From Duganella sp. SG902 (GTDB lineage Bacteria; Pseudomonadota; Gammaproteobacteria; Burkholderiales; Burkholderiaceae_D): a stretch of 64,000 nt of DNA. Position 1 is the first letter of the stretch, and the number at the start of each line of letters is the position of its first letter. A program made the translations under genes and the position numbers. Where the stretch lies: positions 61,081 to 125,080 of the forward strand of contig NZ_JABMJK010000016.1 of assembly GCF_013376005.1 (NCBI RefSeq). Reading direction: 5' to 3'. Below the pieces are notes generated by a model. It had not been told where the DNA came from and searched no databases. It worked only from the letters and a program-made list of their open reading frames with translations. Shown here piece by piece: positions 19,644 through 28,155 of the stretch.

Positions 19644-20128
19644 GCGCGATCTTGCTGATCGATGACGACGCCCACGTGCTGGCCGCGCTGGAACGCGCGC
19701 TGCGCCAGATGCTGCGCGAGGCGCCGCCCGAGATCGAGGCCTACGCCGACCCGTTCGCCGCGCTGGCGCGCATCTGCGAGCGCGAGTTCGACCTGGTGAT
19801 CTGCGACTACATGATGCCGCAGATCAGCGGCGGCGAGCTGCTGCGCGTGCTCAAGGACGTGGCGCCGCACACCGTGCGCATCATGCTGAGCGCCTCCACC
19901 GAGTATGGCACGGTGGTCAGCGCCATCAACGAGGCGGGCGCGTTCCGCTTCATGAGCAAGCCGTGGGACGCCACCGAGCTGGAGCAGAACGTGCGGCTGG
20001 CGCTGGCGCTGCGCGCCGGCCAGCAGGCGCCGCCCACACCGCAGGAGCAGGAGGCGCGGCGGCTGGAGGCCGAGGAGCCGGGCCTGCTGCAGGTCAGGCG
20101 CGACGCCGACGGCTCGGTCATCCTGTAG
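19640..20128 (+). CDS. Single-domain response regulator
   Basis: The 162-residue protein is one receiver domain (about 3-125) with the acidic pair IDDDAH, phosphoacceptor in LVICDYMMPQ and FMSKPWDA, then a Glu/Gln/Pro-rich tail with no output domain. It is the last gene of the six-gene operon (ATGA overlap with the HD-GYP gene, GGGAGG upstream). Such lone receivers act as phosphate shuttles or sinks, or bind a partner protein directly. Confidence 0.88.
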   Translation: MSAILLIDDDAHVLAALERALRQMLREAPPEIEAYADPFAALARICEREFDLVICDYMMPQISGGELLRVLKDVAPHTVRIMLSASTEYGTVVSAINEAGAFRFMSKPWDATELEQNVRLALALRAGQQAPPTPQEQEARRLEAEEPGLLQVRRDADGSVIL

Positions 20129-20137
20129 CGGCGCGAG

Positions 20138-21469
20138 CTAAGCCTGGGCCGGGGCCGCGCCGGGCGGCTTGACCGGCAGGTGCACGGTGAAGCGCGTGCC
20201 CTGCCCGAGCTCCGAGGCCACCTCGATGCGGCCACCATGGCGGTTGACGATGCCGTACGACAGCGACAGCCCGAGGCCGGTGCCGCTGCCGACCGGCTTG
20301 GTGGTGAAGAAGGGCTCGAAGATGCGGTTCAGGTTTTCCGGCGCGATGCCGACGCCGTTGTCGCCGATCTCGACCCACACCCAGTGGTCGCGCGGACCGC
20401 CGGGGCCGGCCTCGAGGCCGGTGCGGATGGTGATCACGCCCTGCTCGCGCATGGCGTGGGCGGCGTTCACCAGCAGGTTCATGAACACCTGGTTGAGCTG
20501 CGAGGCCAGGCAGGTCACCGGCGGCAGCACGCCATACTGCTTGTCGACCCGGGCCTTGTACTTGATCTCGTTGCTGACGATGTTGAGCGTGCTGTCCAGC
20601 CCGCGATGGAGGTCGGCCACCTGCCACTCGGTCTCGCCCACGTGCGAGAAATCCTTGAGCGCCTGCACGATGTCCTTGACGCGCTTGAGGCCGTCCATCG
20701 ACTCGCGCACCAGGTCGGTCACGTCCTCCTTGAGGAATTCCAGGTCGGCCTGCTCGCGCAGCGCCGCCAGCTTGGCCGCCAGCGGCGGATGCGGCGCGGC
20801 CGCCTGCTCGTATTGCTCGATCACGCCGAGCAGCGTGCCGACATATTTCTGCAGCGAGCCCATGTTCGAATTCACGAAGCCGACCGGGTTGTTGATCTCG
20901 TGCGCGATGCCGGCCGCCAGCTGGCCGATCGACGCCATCTTTTCCGATTGCAGCAGCTGCTCGTGGGCGTTGCGCAGCTCGGCGATCAGCTTTTGCTGCT
21001 CCACGCCCTTGGCCTGCAAATCCTCCTCCATGCGCTTGCGCTCGGTGATGTCGGTCAGCGAGCCGATCACCTCCAGCGGCGCGCCGTGCTCGTCGCGGAT
21101 CAGTCGCAGCGTGTCGTGCATCCACAGGTAGCTGCCGTCGTGGATGCGGAAGCGGTATTCGTAGGCGCGCTGGCCCTCGGTGAACACCAGCGCCAGGCTG
21201 GAGAAGATGTTGGGCGCGTCCTCGGGGTGGATGTGGTCGAACCAGAAGTTGGGGTCGGCCACCATTTGCTCGGGACGGTAGCCGAGCACGTTGTAGGCGT
21301 TGTTGCTGACGAAGGTCATCTTGAAGTCGCCGCTGGGCACGGTGCAGTAGATGATGGCCGGGGTATTGTCGACCAGGTACTGCAGGCGCACCAACGGCGA
21401 CGCCGCGTGGGCGGCGGGCGGCGGCGCGGCGGCGCTGGTGGAAAGAGAATCGAACTCCTCGAATTGCAT
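20138..21469 (-). CDS. PAS-domain sensor histidine kinase, paralogue of the operon kinase
   Basis: The 443-residue protein has a PAS/PAC domain (about 30-155, ending GSLTDITERKRMEEDL), a coiled coil, an H box AAGIAHEINNPVGFV and an HATPase domain (FMNLLVNAAHAM, IGDNGVGIAP, GTGLGLSLSYGI). Kinase core wording such as STLNIVSNEIKYKA closely matches the kinase at 16846-18300, so the two are paralogues. It converges on the signalling operon with 9 nt between stops. The start MQFEEFDS is preferred to a longer frame whose extra N-terminus is low-complexity Arg/Ser. Confidence 0.9.
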   Translation of the reverse strand: MQFEEFDSLSTSAAAPPPAAHAASPLVRLQYLVDNTPAIIYCTVPSGDFKMTFVSNNAYNVLGYRPEQMVADPNFWFDHIHPEDAPNIFSSLALVFTEGQRAYEYRFRIHDGSYLWMHDTLRLIRDEHGAPLEVIGSLTDITERKRMEEDLQAKGVEQQKLIAELRNAHEQLLQSEKMASIGQLAAGIAHEINNPVGFVNSNMGSLQKYVGTLLGVIEQYEQAAAPHPPLAAKLAALREQADLEFLKEDVTDLVRESMDGLKRVKDIVQALKDFSHVGETEWQVADLHRGLDSTLNIVSNEIKYKARVDKQYGVLPPVTCLASQLNQVFMNLLVNAAHAMREQGVITIRTGLEAGPGGPRDHWVWVEIGDNGVGIAPENLNRIFEPFFTTKPVGSGTGLGLSLSYGIVNRHGGRIEVASELGQGTRFTVHLPVKPPGAAPAQA

Positions 21470-21542
21470 ATCGGTAGCCTCGCTGTGGCTGCTCCACCGA
21501 TTATGCCTGAGTTTTTCCCGATGCCGCGCTCGCCGCGCGAGT

Positions 21543-22409
21543 TTACCAGCCAGTGACGTAAGCGTACGACGGCGGCTCCGGCGGCGGTGGCGGCGGCGCC
21601 ATCCATTCGCGCGGATCGACCCGGTAATACTTGAGGAATTCGGCGTACAGCTCGGCGTGGTGCTCGGCCATCTGGTAGGGTTTCTCGAAGAAGGTCTCGG
21701 TGGCCACGGCAAAGAATTCGGCCGGATTGGTGGCGCCGTAGGGATCCATCACCGTGTGCTGGCGGTACATGGCGTTCATGCGCAGGTTCTGGTAGTCGCG
21801 CGACAGCACTTCCGACCACTCGCGGTAGCTGGCCGGGTTGCCGAGGTAGGGCGCGCCGTTGGCGCGGCCCGATTCGCTGTCGAGCTGGTGCGCGAACTCG
21901 TGCAGCACCACGTTGTGGCCGTCGGTCCAGTCGGCCGCGCCGCGCCGCACGTTATCCCACGACAGCACCACGCGGCCGTCGTCCCACGACTCGCCCAGCA
22001 TGCTCTGGCGGCCCGGCGTGACCACCCCGCCCGGCCCCACCTCGGCGCGCCGCGCCACGAATTCGCTCGGATAGACCAGGATGGTGTGCAGCGCCGGATA
22101 CACCTTGCTGGGGCGGTTGAGCAGCAGCAGGCAGGCCTGGCCGGCGATGGTGACGGCCATCTCGTCGCTCACCTCCAGCCCCTCGCAGCCGACGAACTTC
22201 TTCTGATGCAGGAATTGCACCACCATGCGCCGCAGCTGCCGCTGCAGATCCGGGCTCATGCGTTGATAGACGGGGATGTTGCGCCGCAGGATGGCCTCCG
22301 CCTCGGGCGGCAACGGCCGGGCCAGCACGCGCCGCAAGCGCCAGCGCGGATACAGAAAAGGCGCTGCAATCAGCAGCGCCGTCAGGCCTATCCAGATCAA
22401 AGCTTCCAT
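21543..22409 (-). CDS. mtfA: MtfA-like zinc metallopeptidase (M90 family)
   Basis: The 288-residue protein has one N-terminal membrane segment (about 4-20) and the zinc site HEFAHQLD followed downstream by the third ligand Glu in VATETFFEKP. Wording such as NVVLHEFAHQLDSESG and NPAEFFAVATETFF is typical of the MtfA/YeeI family, which in E. coli interacts with the Mlc repressor and influences sugar uptake. The C-terminal tail is rich in proline. Symbol by family; function here is inferred. Confidence 0.85.
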   Translation of the reverse strand: MEALIWIGLTALLIAAPFLYPRWRLRRVLARPLPPEAEAILRRNIPVYQRMSPDLQRQLRRMVVQFLHQKKFVGCEGLEVSDEMAVTIAGQACLLLLNRPSKVYPALHTILVYPSEFVARRAEVGPGGVVTPGRQSMLGESWDDGRVVLSWDNVRRGAADWTDGHNVVLHEFAHQLDSESGRANGAPYLGNPASYREWSEVLSRDYQNLRMNAMYRQHTVMDPYGATNPAEFFAVATETFFEKPYQMAEHHAELYAEFLKYYRVDPREWMAPPPPPPEPPSYAYVTGW

Positions 22410-22513
22410 GTGCCGCCGTCCGTGTCATGTCGTGACGGAATAGTTGGGGTTGCATGTTTGCATTTCAATACGCAAACATCATACCCCGGCGGCCGGCGGG
22501 AAGCTCGCGCCGC

Positions 22514-23140
22514 TTATTCGGCTTTTTGCTGCGACTCCGGGCTGCCGAACAGGGCCGCCACCAGCGGATCGCGCATCACCGGGCCGCGGTTGACGCGGAT
22601 GGCGTAGTGGGTGTCGTCGGCCAGGATGTGGAAGTGGCGGCCGCTGCCGGCCATGGCTTGCTCGCGCAGGCCCGGACGTTCCTTGCGCGGCGGCGCGCCT
22701 TCGCGTTTCGGCTGGGCGATGGCGGCCAGGAAGGCGGCGATGCGCTCCGGGTCGGGCGTCAGCTGGTAGACCGCCTTGCCCAGATAGGTGGCGGTGCCCT
22801 CGACGTAGCGCGCCAGCTCGATCACGCCGGCCTCGCGCAGGTCGCGGATGTATTTGCGGGCGCCGGACGGCGAAAACTTCAGGAACCAGGCGATTTCATC
22901 GGCCAGCATTTCGTGCTGGCTCAGCTCCGCGATCAGCTTTTGCATGTTTTCAATGCGGCGCAGCGTGGCCGAGGTCGAACGCACGCGCTCGATCGAGGCC
23001 ATCGACAAACCCGGCTTGCGGTCCAGCGGCGCCGGGGTCGAACGGTCCATCAGCGTCAAGCGGGCCGTGGTGGATTGCATTTCCGGCGAGGCTTTCATCT
23101 CGTTCTGGACCATGGTTTGTTGTTTGCTGACTGCGTGCAT
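22514..23140 (-). CDS. Winged-helix-type DNA-binding protein, divergent from ompA
   Basis: The 208-residue protein has a probable helix-turn-helix in the middle: EMLADEIAWFLKFSPSGARK followed by YIRDLREAGVIEL, which resembles ArsR/MarR-like winged helices, and a wing-like YVEGTATYLGKAVYQLT. The N-terminal 60 residues are polar and of unknown role. TAAGGAGTG precedes the chosen ATG. It is transcribed divergently from ompA across a 291-bp AT-richer region that holds two copies of the shared palindromic promoter site, one facing each gene, so it could be regulated together with ompA or act on it. Confidence 0.75.
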   Translation of the reverse strand: MHAVSKQQTMVQNEMKASPEMQSTTARLTLMDRSTPAPLDRKPGLSMASIERVRSTSATLRRIENMQKLIAELSQHEMLADEIAWFLKFSPSGARKYIRDLREAGVIELARYVEGTATYLGKAVYQLTPDPERIAAFLAAIAQPKREGAPPRKERPGLREQAMAGSGRHFHILADDTHYAIRVNRGPVMRDPLVAALFGSPESQQKAE

Positions 23141-23187
23141 GGGATCACTCCTTAAATTGATGCCTGATGTGGTGTGCGTTAGGCCTA

Positions 23188-23229
23188 AGAATGCCCGTTT
23201 GCCCCGTCCCGGTCTGTGCGGCAACGAAC
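23188..23229 (-). promoter_or_regulatory. Shared palindromic promoter site 2 (GTGCG-GCAA-CGAAC) with -10 CATTCT
   Basis: Operator 23216-23229; the minus-strand hexamer at 23193-23188 has the fixed spacing. It faces the winged-helix gene starting at 23140. Confidence 0.6.
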
Positions 23230-23320
23230 ATTATTGAAAGATCTTTAACCTTAAGCTGGGACAAATGCCGGACGATTAAGTTTCGAGAAATGTAAAAAAT
23301 TTGATACAGCTCAAAGTTTT

Positions 23321-23362
23321 GTGCGGTAGCGAACGGTGAGCGCGCACCAACTTCCCTAATCT
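23321..23362 (+). promoter_or_regulatory. Shared palindromic promoter site 3 (GTGCG-GTAG-CGAAC) with -10 TAATCT
   Basis: Operator 23321-23334; hexamer 23357-23362. Predicted transcript start near 23369, about 63 nt before the ompA start codon. Confidence 0.68.
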
Positions 23363-23431
23363 TCGGTCCAACAGCGATACGACAACATTGCTGGCAGTGA
23401 AACTTTTTCGTTACCAATCGGGAGCTCACCT

Positions 23432-24472
23432 GTGAATAAATCCAAGAAGATTGCCCTCGCCGCCGCAGCCCTGTGTGCGTCGTTCTCCGCCATGGCCCAA
23501 GATCCGGTCATCAACCCCTCGTGGTACATCCAGCCCAGCGTCAACGGCGTCAAGCCCGACTCCGACTTCGGCGTGGACAAACGCGGCTATGGCGCCGGCC
23601 TGAAGTTCGGCAAAGCCGTCAATGAAAACTGGGACATCCAGACCGGCTACACCTACGCCCGCTCGCGGGAAAACAACCAGCGCTACCAGCAGGAAACGCT
23701 GGGCGTGGACGGCCTGTACATGTTCTCGCGCAAGAGCTTCCGGCCCTTCATCCTGGTCGGCGTCGGCGCCGAGCGCGACAAGGTGAACCTGCTCGGCGAT
23801 GTCGAGCGCAAGAAAACCTCGCCCTACCTGAGCGCTGGCATCGGCTTCCAGGCCGACCTGAGCGAGCGCGTGGCGCTGCAGGCCGACATCCGCAACGTGC
23901 ACGGCTTCATCCGTGGCGATGAGTTCCCCAACAGCAAGAGCAATAACTATTACGCAACGGTGGGCCTGAACATCGCGTTCAGCGCGCCGCCACGCCCGGC
24001 GCCACCGGCGCCGCCGCCAGCGCCGGTGGTGCAGGAACCGCCGCCACCGCCGCCAGCCCCGCCAGCGCCGCCGCCACCACCGCCGGCGCGCTTCGAGAAG
24101 GTGACCATGTCGGCCACCGAGCTGTTCGCGTTCAATAGCGCCAAGCTCAACCCGAACCAGCCCAAACTGGACGAGATCGCCAACGTGCTCAACGCCAACA
24201 GCGGCATCAGCGACGTCACCATCAGCGGTTACGCCGACCGCCTCGGCAGCGACAAGTACAACCTGAAGCTGTCCGAACGCCGCGCCAACGCGGTCAAGGA
24301 CTACCTGGTGAGCAAGGGCGTGGCCGCCAACCGCCTGACCGCCGTCGGCAAGGGCGAGTCCAACCCCGTGGTCGAGTGCAACGACAAGAAGCGCGCCGAC
24401 CTGATCAAGTGCCTGGAGCCTAACCGCCGCGTCGAGGTGGAGCAGATCACCATCGAGCGCCGCGTGCAGTAA
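23432..24472 (+). CDS. ompA: OmpA-family outer membrane protein
   Basis: The 346-residue protein has a signal peptide (cleavage after AMA, residue 22), an N-terminal beta-barrel like the OmpA transmembrane domain (about 28-185), a proline-rich linker (about 187-222) and a C-terminal OmpA peptidoglycan-binding domain (about 225-340) with FNSAKLNPNQ, ISGYADRLGS and LSERRANAVKDYL. Two cysteines near the end (VECNDKK, IKCLEPN) match OmpA-type disulphides. The start is GTG with GGGAG upstream. It is expected to anchor the outer membrane to the wall. An intrinsic terminator follows. Confidence 0.93.
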   Translation: MNKSKKIALAAAALCASFSAMAQDPVINPSWYIQPSVNGVKPDSDFGVDKRGYGAGLKFGKAVNENWDIQTGYTYARSRENNQRYQQETLGVDGLYMFSRKSFRPFILVGVGAERDKVNLLGDVERKKTSPYLSAGIGFQADLSERVALQADIRNVHGFIRGDEFPNSKSNNYYATVGLNIAFSAPPRPAPPAPPPAPVVQEPPPPPPAPPAPPPPPPARFEKVTMSATELFAFNSAKLNPNQPKLDEIANVLNANSGISDVTISGYADRLGSDKYNLKLSERRANAVKDYLVSKGVAANRLTAVGKGESNPVVECNDKKRADLIKCLEPNRRVEVEQITIERRVQ

Positions 24473-24511
24473 GGCGCCGGCGTCCCGGCAATCCCGCACC
24501 CTGTGCGGCCA

Positions 24512-24546
24512 GGGCCGGATCCCACGCGGGGTCCGGCCCCTTTTTC
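24512..24546 (+). terminator. Intrinsic terminator after ompA
   Basis: A 12-bp stem (24512-24523 with 24528-24539, one G-T pair) with a 4-nt loop is followed by CTTTTTC. Confidence 0.92.
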
Positions 24547-24560
24547 ATTTTGGGGCAGCC

Positions 24561-25424
24561 ATGAAACCAGCCAGCTTATTCCAGGTGCTCAAATGCACCG
24601 TCCTCGAATGGTTCGAACACCGCGGCGGCAGCATGGGCGCGGCGCTGGCGTTCTACACCCTGTTCTCGCTGGCGCCCATCCTGGTGCTGGTGCTGGCCAT
24701 CGCCGGCTGGTTCTACGGCCCGCAGGCGGCCCAGGGGGAATTGTTCGCCCAGCTGCGCGGCCTGGTCGGCCCGCAGGGCGCGGAGGCCATCCAGCTGGTG
24801 CTGGCGGGCGCGCGCAACAAGGAGGAAGGCCGGCTGGCGACGCTGGTGGCGGGCGGCCTGCTGCTGTTCGGCGCCACCACCGTGTTCGCCGAGCTCAAGG
24901 ACAGCCTCGACGCCATCTGGCAGGTGCCGCCGCTCACCCACGGCACCGTGTGGAACGTTGTGCGCACCCGCCTGCTCTCGTTCGGCATGATCCTGGTGCT
25001 GGCCTTCCTGCTGATGGTGTCGCTGGTGGTCAGCGCCGCGCTGACGCTGCTGGAGAAATACTGGGGCGGCCTGTGGAACGAGGCCGGCCTGGTGTTGACG
25101 GTGCTGAACGCGGCGATCAGCTTCCTGGTGATCGCCGCGCTGTTCGGCGTGATCTTCAAGATGCTGCCGCGCGTCAAGCTGTCCTGGCATGACGTCAGCA
25201 TCGGCGCGCTCGGCACCGCCGCCCTGTTCACGCTGGGGAAATATGCGATCGGCGCCTACATCGGCAACAGCGGCGTGGCCAGCAGCTTCGGCGCGGCCGG
25301 CTCGCTGATCGCGCTGCTGCTGTGGGTGTACTACTCGGCGCAGATCTTCTTCCTCGGCGCCGAGTTCGCGCGCCAGTACGCGCTGCAGCTGGGCAGCCTG
25401 CGCCACAGCTCACTCGCCCAGTAG
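24561..25424 (+). CDS. YihY/BrkB-family inner membrane protein
   Basis: The 287-residue protein has about six membrane segments and the family wording MGAALAFYTLFSLAPILVLV, FGATTVFAELKDSLDAIW and SLIALLLWVYYSAQIFFLGAEF. YihY/BrkB proteins are polytopic inner-membrane proteins of uncertain transport function (once mis-assigned as RNase BN). Its 3' end overlaps the convergent AI-2E-type permease gene by 15 nt. GGGGCAG precedes the start. Confidence 0.9.
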   Translation: MKPASLFQVLKCTVLEWFEHRGGSMGAALAFYTLFSLAPILVLVLAIAGWFYGPQAAQGELFAQLRGLVGPQGAEAIQLVLAGARNKEEGRLATLVAGGLLLFGATTVFAELKDSLDAIWQVPPLTHGTVWNVVRTRLLSFGMILVLAFLLMVSLVVSAALTLLEKYWGGLWNEAGLVLTVLNAAISFLVIAALFGVIFKMLPRVKLSWHDVSIGALGTAALFTLGKYAIGAYIGNSGVASSFGAAGSLIALLLWVYYSAQIFFLGAEFARQYALQLGSLRHSSLAQ

Positions 25425-26537
25425 CTCGGCCACCACCCCCATCCCCTCCACCCGCTCGGCCACCACCTTGACGATCACCGTCAGCGGCACGCCCAGCAAC
25501 AGGCCCCACACGCCCCACAACCAGCCCCAGAACAGCAGGCTGACGAACACCGCCGCCGCGTTCATGCGGGCGAAGCGGCCGGTCATCCAGGTCGCCACCA
25601 CGGTGCCGATCAGGGTGGCGATGGCCAGCGAGGCGCCCATCACCAGCAGGCTCATTTGCAGCGATTCGAATTGCAGGAAGGCCACCACGCCGGTCGCCAC
25701 CATGATCAGCAGCGGCCCGAAGTAAGGCATCAGGTGCAGCAGCCCGGCCACGATGGCCCAGGCGCCGGCGTTCTCCAGCCCGACCCAGCGCAGCGCGACC
25801 CACATCAGCAGCGCCAGCGCGGCGTTGGTCACCAGCAGCATCAGCATGTATTTCTGGATCGAGCTGTTGATGTCCTCGAGGATGTGCACGGTGATGCGCT
25901 TCTTGGTCAGCGACGGCCCGGTCAGCTTGACCAGCTTGCGCTTGAAGGTGTCGCCCGACAGCAGCAGGAAGAACACCAGGAAGATCACCATGGTGGCCTG
26001 GCTCAGGAAGCCGACCACGCCCATCGAGCCGGCCCAGATCCAGTTCATCACCGGGAACGCCTCCGACGGCGGCGACGGCGTGGCGCGGCGCGCGGCGCGC
26101 CGTTCCTGGGCGCCGGCGGTGGCTTGCTGCAGCTCGGCCGCCACGTCCTGGATGCGCTGCAGGGCGCTGGGGCCGCCGCTGTGCAGGCGCTCCGACAGCA
26201 GGCGCGACAGCTTGTGGCCGGCGGTCGGCAGTTCATCGACGATGGATTGGAATTCGCCCTGCACCTTGTCGATCACCAGCGCCGAGCCGCCCAGGATGGC
26301 GGCCGTCACCAGCGTGGCGCCGACCAGGCGCGGAATGCGCAGGCGTTCCAGCCAGCACACCAGCGGACTCAGGGTGTAAGTGATGAGGATGCCCAGCACC
26401 AGCGGCACCAGGAAATTGCGGGACCACTGCAGCGCGTACAGAAACGCCACCGTGGCGATCACGCCCAGCGCCAGGCCGCGCGCGTGGACATGCAAGGGCA
26501 TACGAGGAGCATCCAGATCCTCTGCGGGCTGGTTCAT
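25410..26537 (-). CDS. AI-2E-type transporter family protein (PerM-like)
   Basis: The 375-residue membrane protein has the PerM/TqsA architecture: two N-terminal membrane segments (VIATVAFLYALQ, VPLVLGILITYTLSPL), a periplasmic or cytoplasmic helical stretch, then several segments including GLLHLMPYFGPLLIMV and GLLLGVPLTVIVKV. The family comprises exporters and Na+/H+ antiporter-like permeases; autoinducer-2 export is proven for only a few. Convergent with the YihY-like gene, with a 15-nt overlap. Confidence 0.87.
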   Translation of the reverse strand: MNQPAEDLDAPRMPLHVHARGLALGVIATVAFLYALQWSRNFLVPLVLGILITYTLSPLVCWLERLRIPRLVGATLVTAAILGGSALVIDKVQGEFQSIVDELPTAGHKLSRLLSERLHSGGPSALQRIQDVAAELQQATAGAQERRAARRATPSPPSEAFPVMNWIWAGSMGVVGFLSQATMVIFLVFFLLLSGDTFKRKLVKLTGPSLTKKRITVHILEDINSSIQKYMLMLLVTNAALALLMWVALRWVGLENAGAWAIVAGLLHLMPYFGPLLIMVATGVVAFLQFESLQMSLLVMGASLAIATLIGTVVATWMTGRFARMNAAAVFVSLLFWGWLWGVWGLLLGVPLTVIVKVVAERVEGMGVVAELLGE

Positions 26538-26554
26538 GTTGGCTCACAAGAATT

Positions 26555-26578
26555 GCCGGCGCGTCCATGCGCGCCGGC
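26555..26578 (-). terminator. GC-rich hairpin after the BON lipoprotein gene
   Basis: A 9-bp perfect stem (26555-26563 with 26570-26578) lies about 27 bp beyond the BON gene stop on its strand. There is no long T run, so termination strength is uncertain. Confidence 0.5.
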
Positions 26579-26604
26579 GGGGCTGCGGAGATACCGGTAC
26601 TTGA

Positions 26605-26919
26605 TTACTTGACGTGGATGTCGTTTTTCACGGCGGTCACGCCTTTCACGCCGCGGGCGATTTCGCCGGCCTTGGCGATGTCCTCGGGCTGGGCCACGAA
26701 GCCGCTCAGCTGCACGGTGCCCTTGAAGGTTTCCACGTTGATCTCGGTCGATTTCAGGGTCGGCTCGTTGAAGATGCTGGCCTTGACCTTGGTGGTGATG
26801 ACGGAATCGTCGACATATTCGCCGGTGCCTTCCTTGGTCGAGGTCGATGCGCAGCCGGTCATGGCGCCCAGCAGCGACACGGTGAACAGGGCAGTAGCGA
26901 TTTTATGTGCGATTTTCAT
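26605..26919 (-). CDS. BON-domain lipoprotein
   Basis: The 104-residue protein has a lipoprotein signal (SLLGAMTGCASTS) and one BON domain (about 38-104) containing VDDSVITTKVKASIFNEP and GTVQLSGFVAQPEDIAKA. BON lipoproteins (as in OsmY, DolP) bind anionic phospholipids and support outer-membrane integrity in stress. AAGGAGAAT precedes the ATG. Promoter site 4 (27000-27041) faces this gene, with a predicted 74-nt leader. Confidence 0.9.
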   Translation of the reverse strand: MKIAHKIATALFTVSLLGAMTGCASTSTKEGTGEYVDDSVITTKVKASIFNEPTLKSTEINVETFKGTVQLSGFVAQPEDIAKAGEIARGVKGVTAVKNDIHVK

Positions 26920-26999
26920 GGCGATTCTCCTTGGAGTAATGGGAACAATGAGTTTGTCAGCCAGCGGGACGTCTTGCCGTCTCTGCTACCGATGTCGCC

Positions 27000-27041
27000 A
27001 TTAAACGCCGCTTCACCGCGCTTCTCTGTTCGGTAGCGTAC
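27000..27041 (-). promoter_or_regulatory. Shared palindromic promoter site 4 (GTTCG-GTAG-CGTAC) with -10 TTTAAT
   Basis: Operator 27028-27041; the minus-strand -10 at 27005-27000 matches five of six consensus bases. It faces the BON lipoprotein gene. Confidence 0.75.
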
Positions 27042-27063
27042 AAAAATCGCCACGCGCCGCATC

Positions 27064-27105
27064 GTGCGTAATCGCACAGACCCGGCGGCGTGGGCTGTCT
27101 ATGCT
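27064..27105 (+). promoter_or_regulatory. Shared palindromic promoter site 5 (GTGCG-TAAT-CGCAC) with -10 TATGCT
   Basis: Operator 27064-27077, perfect arms; -10 at 27100-27105. Predicted start near 27112 gives a 21-nt leader with AGGAGG before the glycine-zipper gene. Confidence 0.78.
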
Positions 27106-27132
27106 GGCATCACACTTTTCCAGGAGGACAAT

Positions 27133-27576
27133 ATGAAACGCTCAACTACGATTGCCGCCGCGGTCTTCGCCGGCGTTGCCGTATTGAGCGGCTGCGCCAG
27201 CGACCGCCAGCAGCCGCAACAGATCGGCTATATCAGCAATGACGCTGCCACCTACGGCACCATCGATTCGATCCAGGTGACCCAGGCCCGCGGCAGCTCC
27301 GGCGTGGGCGCCGTCACCGGCGGCCTGATCGGCGGCCTGCTCGGCAACCAGGTCGGTTCCGGCAGCGGCCGCACGGCGGCCACCGTGGCCGGCGCCGTCG
27401 GCGGCGCGGTGGTCGGCAACAACGTCGAGAACAACCGCAACGCCGGCAAGCAGGAATACCAGATCAGCGTGCGCATGGACAACGGCGACTACCGCATCGT
27501 CCAGCAGGACAGCATTTACGATCTGCGCGTGGGCAACCGCGTGCGCCTGATCGACGGCCGTCTGTACCGCTACTAA
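27133..27576 (+). CDS. Glycine-zipper (17-kDa antigen/SlyB-like) outer membrane lipoprotein
   Basis: The 147-residue protein has a lipoprotein signal (VAVLSGCASD) and a glycine-zipper 2TM domain (GVGAVTGGLIGGLLGNQVG, then TVAGAVGGAVVGNNVE), followed by a beta-rich end (QISVRMDNGDYRIVQQD). This is the SlyB/17-kDa antigen layout, an outer-membrane stress lipoprotein. A strong AGGAGG lies before the ATG and the upstream in-frame ATG at 27064 falls inside promoter site 5, so it is rejected. Its domain and wording closely match the gene at 34510-35118. It heads a run of three small genes to 28110. Confidence 0.9.
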   Translation: MKRSTTIAAAVFAGVAVLSGCASDRQQPQQIGYISNDAATYGTIDSIQVTQARGSSGVGAVTGGLIGGLLGNQVGSGSGRTAATVAGAVGGAVVGNNVENNRNAGKQEYQISVRMDNGDYRIVQQDSIYDLRVGNRVRLIDGRLYRY

Positions 27577-27593
27577 CAACCTAGGAGAATGCC

Positions 27594-27746
27594 ATGGGCA
27601 CCATTATTCTGATCATTCTGGTTCTGGCGCTGATCGGCGCGCTGCCGACCTGGCCGCACAGCCGCAACTGGGGCTATGCGCCCAGCGGCATCACGGGCCT
27701 GATCGTCGTGATCCTGCTGATTATGCTGCTCACTGGCAGGCTATGA
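27594..27746 (+). CDS. DUF3309-type small membrane protein (50 aa)
   Basis: This 50-residue protein is missed by many gene finders. It has an N-terminal membrane helix (TIILIILVLALIGALPTW), a short loop PHSRNWGYAPSG and a second helix (GLIVVILLIMLLTG), the DUF3309 pattern. TAGGAGAATGCC precedes the start. It sits 17 nt after the glycine-zipper lipoprotein and 16 nt before the next gene, so it should be on the same transcript from promoter site 5. Function is unknown; such peptides occur widely in soil and water Proteobacteria. Confidence 0.85.
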   Translation: MGTIILIILVLALIGALPTWPHSRNWGYAPSGITGLIVVILLIMLLTGRL

Positions 27747-27762
27747 CAACCAGGAGAACATC

Positions 27763-28110
27763 ATGCTTCGTCACATCGTCACCGGCGTGATGATGGCGTG
27801 CACGGCGCTGGCCGTGCACGCGCAGGACACCACGCCACCGCAGAATGTCCAGCAACAACACCAGGAAATCGCCAAGGGCGAGCCGACGCGCTGGTCGCGG
27901 CCGGACACCACCCGGGCCGCGCAGGAACGCACGCTGCGCAAGGAAATCGGCGCCGCGCTGGCCGAGGCCAGGCAGGCCTGCAACAAGGGGCCGGCGAGCG
28001 AACGCGGCGCCTGCCTGAAGGACGCGCAGGCCACCTATCAACACGATCTGGCCAACGTGCCGCAATTGCTGGCGCAAAGCCAGCAGACGCAAAGCCAGCA
28101 AAGCCAATAA
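27763..28110 (+). CDS. Small secreted protein of unknown function
   Basis: The 115-residue protein has a signal peptide (cleavage likely after AVHA, about residue 20) and a polar, helical mature part with two cysteines (QACNKG, GACLKD) about 13 residues apart, possibly a disulphide, and a Gln/Ser-rich tail (QSQQTQSQQSQ). I do not recognise a family. CAGGAG upstream supports the start. A terminator follows at 28126-28155, so it ends the transcript started at promoter site 5. Confidence 0.75.
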   Translation: MLRHIVTGVMMACTALAVHAQDTTPPQNVQQQHQEIAKGEPTRWSRPDTTRAAQERTLRKEIGAALAEARQACNKGPASERGACLKDAQATYQHDLANVPQLLAQSQQTQSQQSQ

Positions 28111-28125
28111 GCAAGCCCCACCAAC

Positions 28126-28155
28126 AACAAGGCCGCTTCTGGAAGCGGCCTTGTT
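28126..28155. terminator. Bidirectional intrinsic terminator
   Basis: A 13-bp perfect stem (28126-28138 with 28143-28155) and 4-nt loop lies between convergent genes. The AACAA/TTGTT ends supply a short T-rich tail in both directions. Confidence 0.85.
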
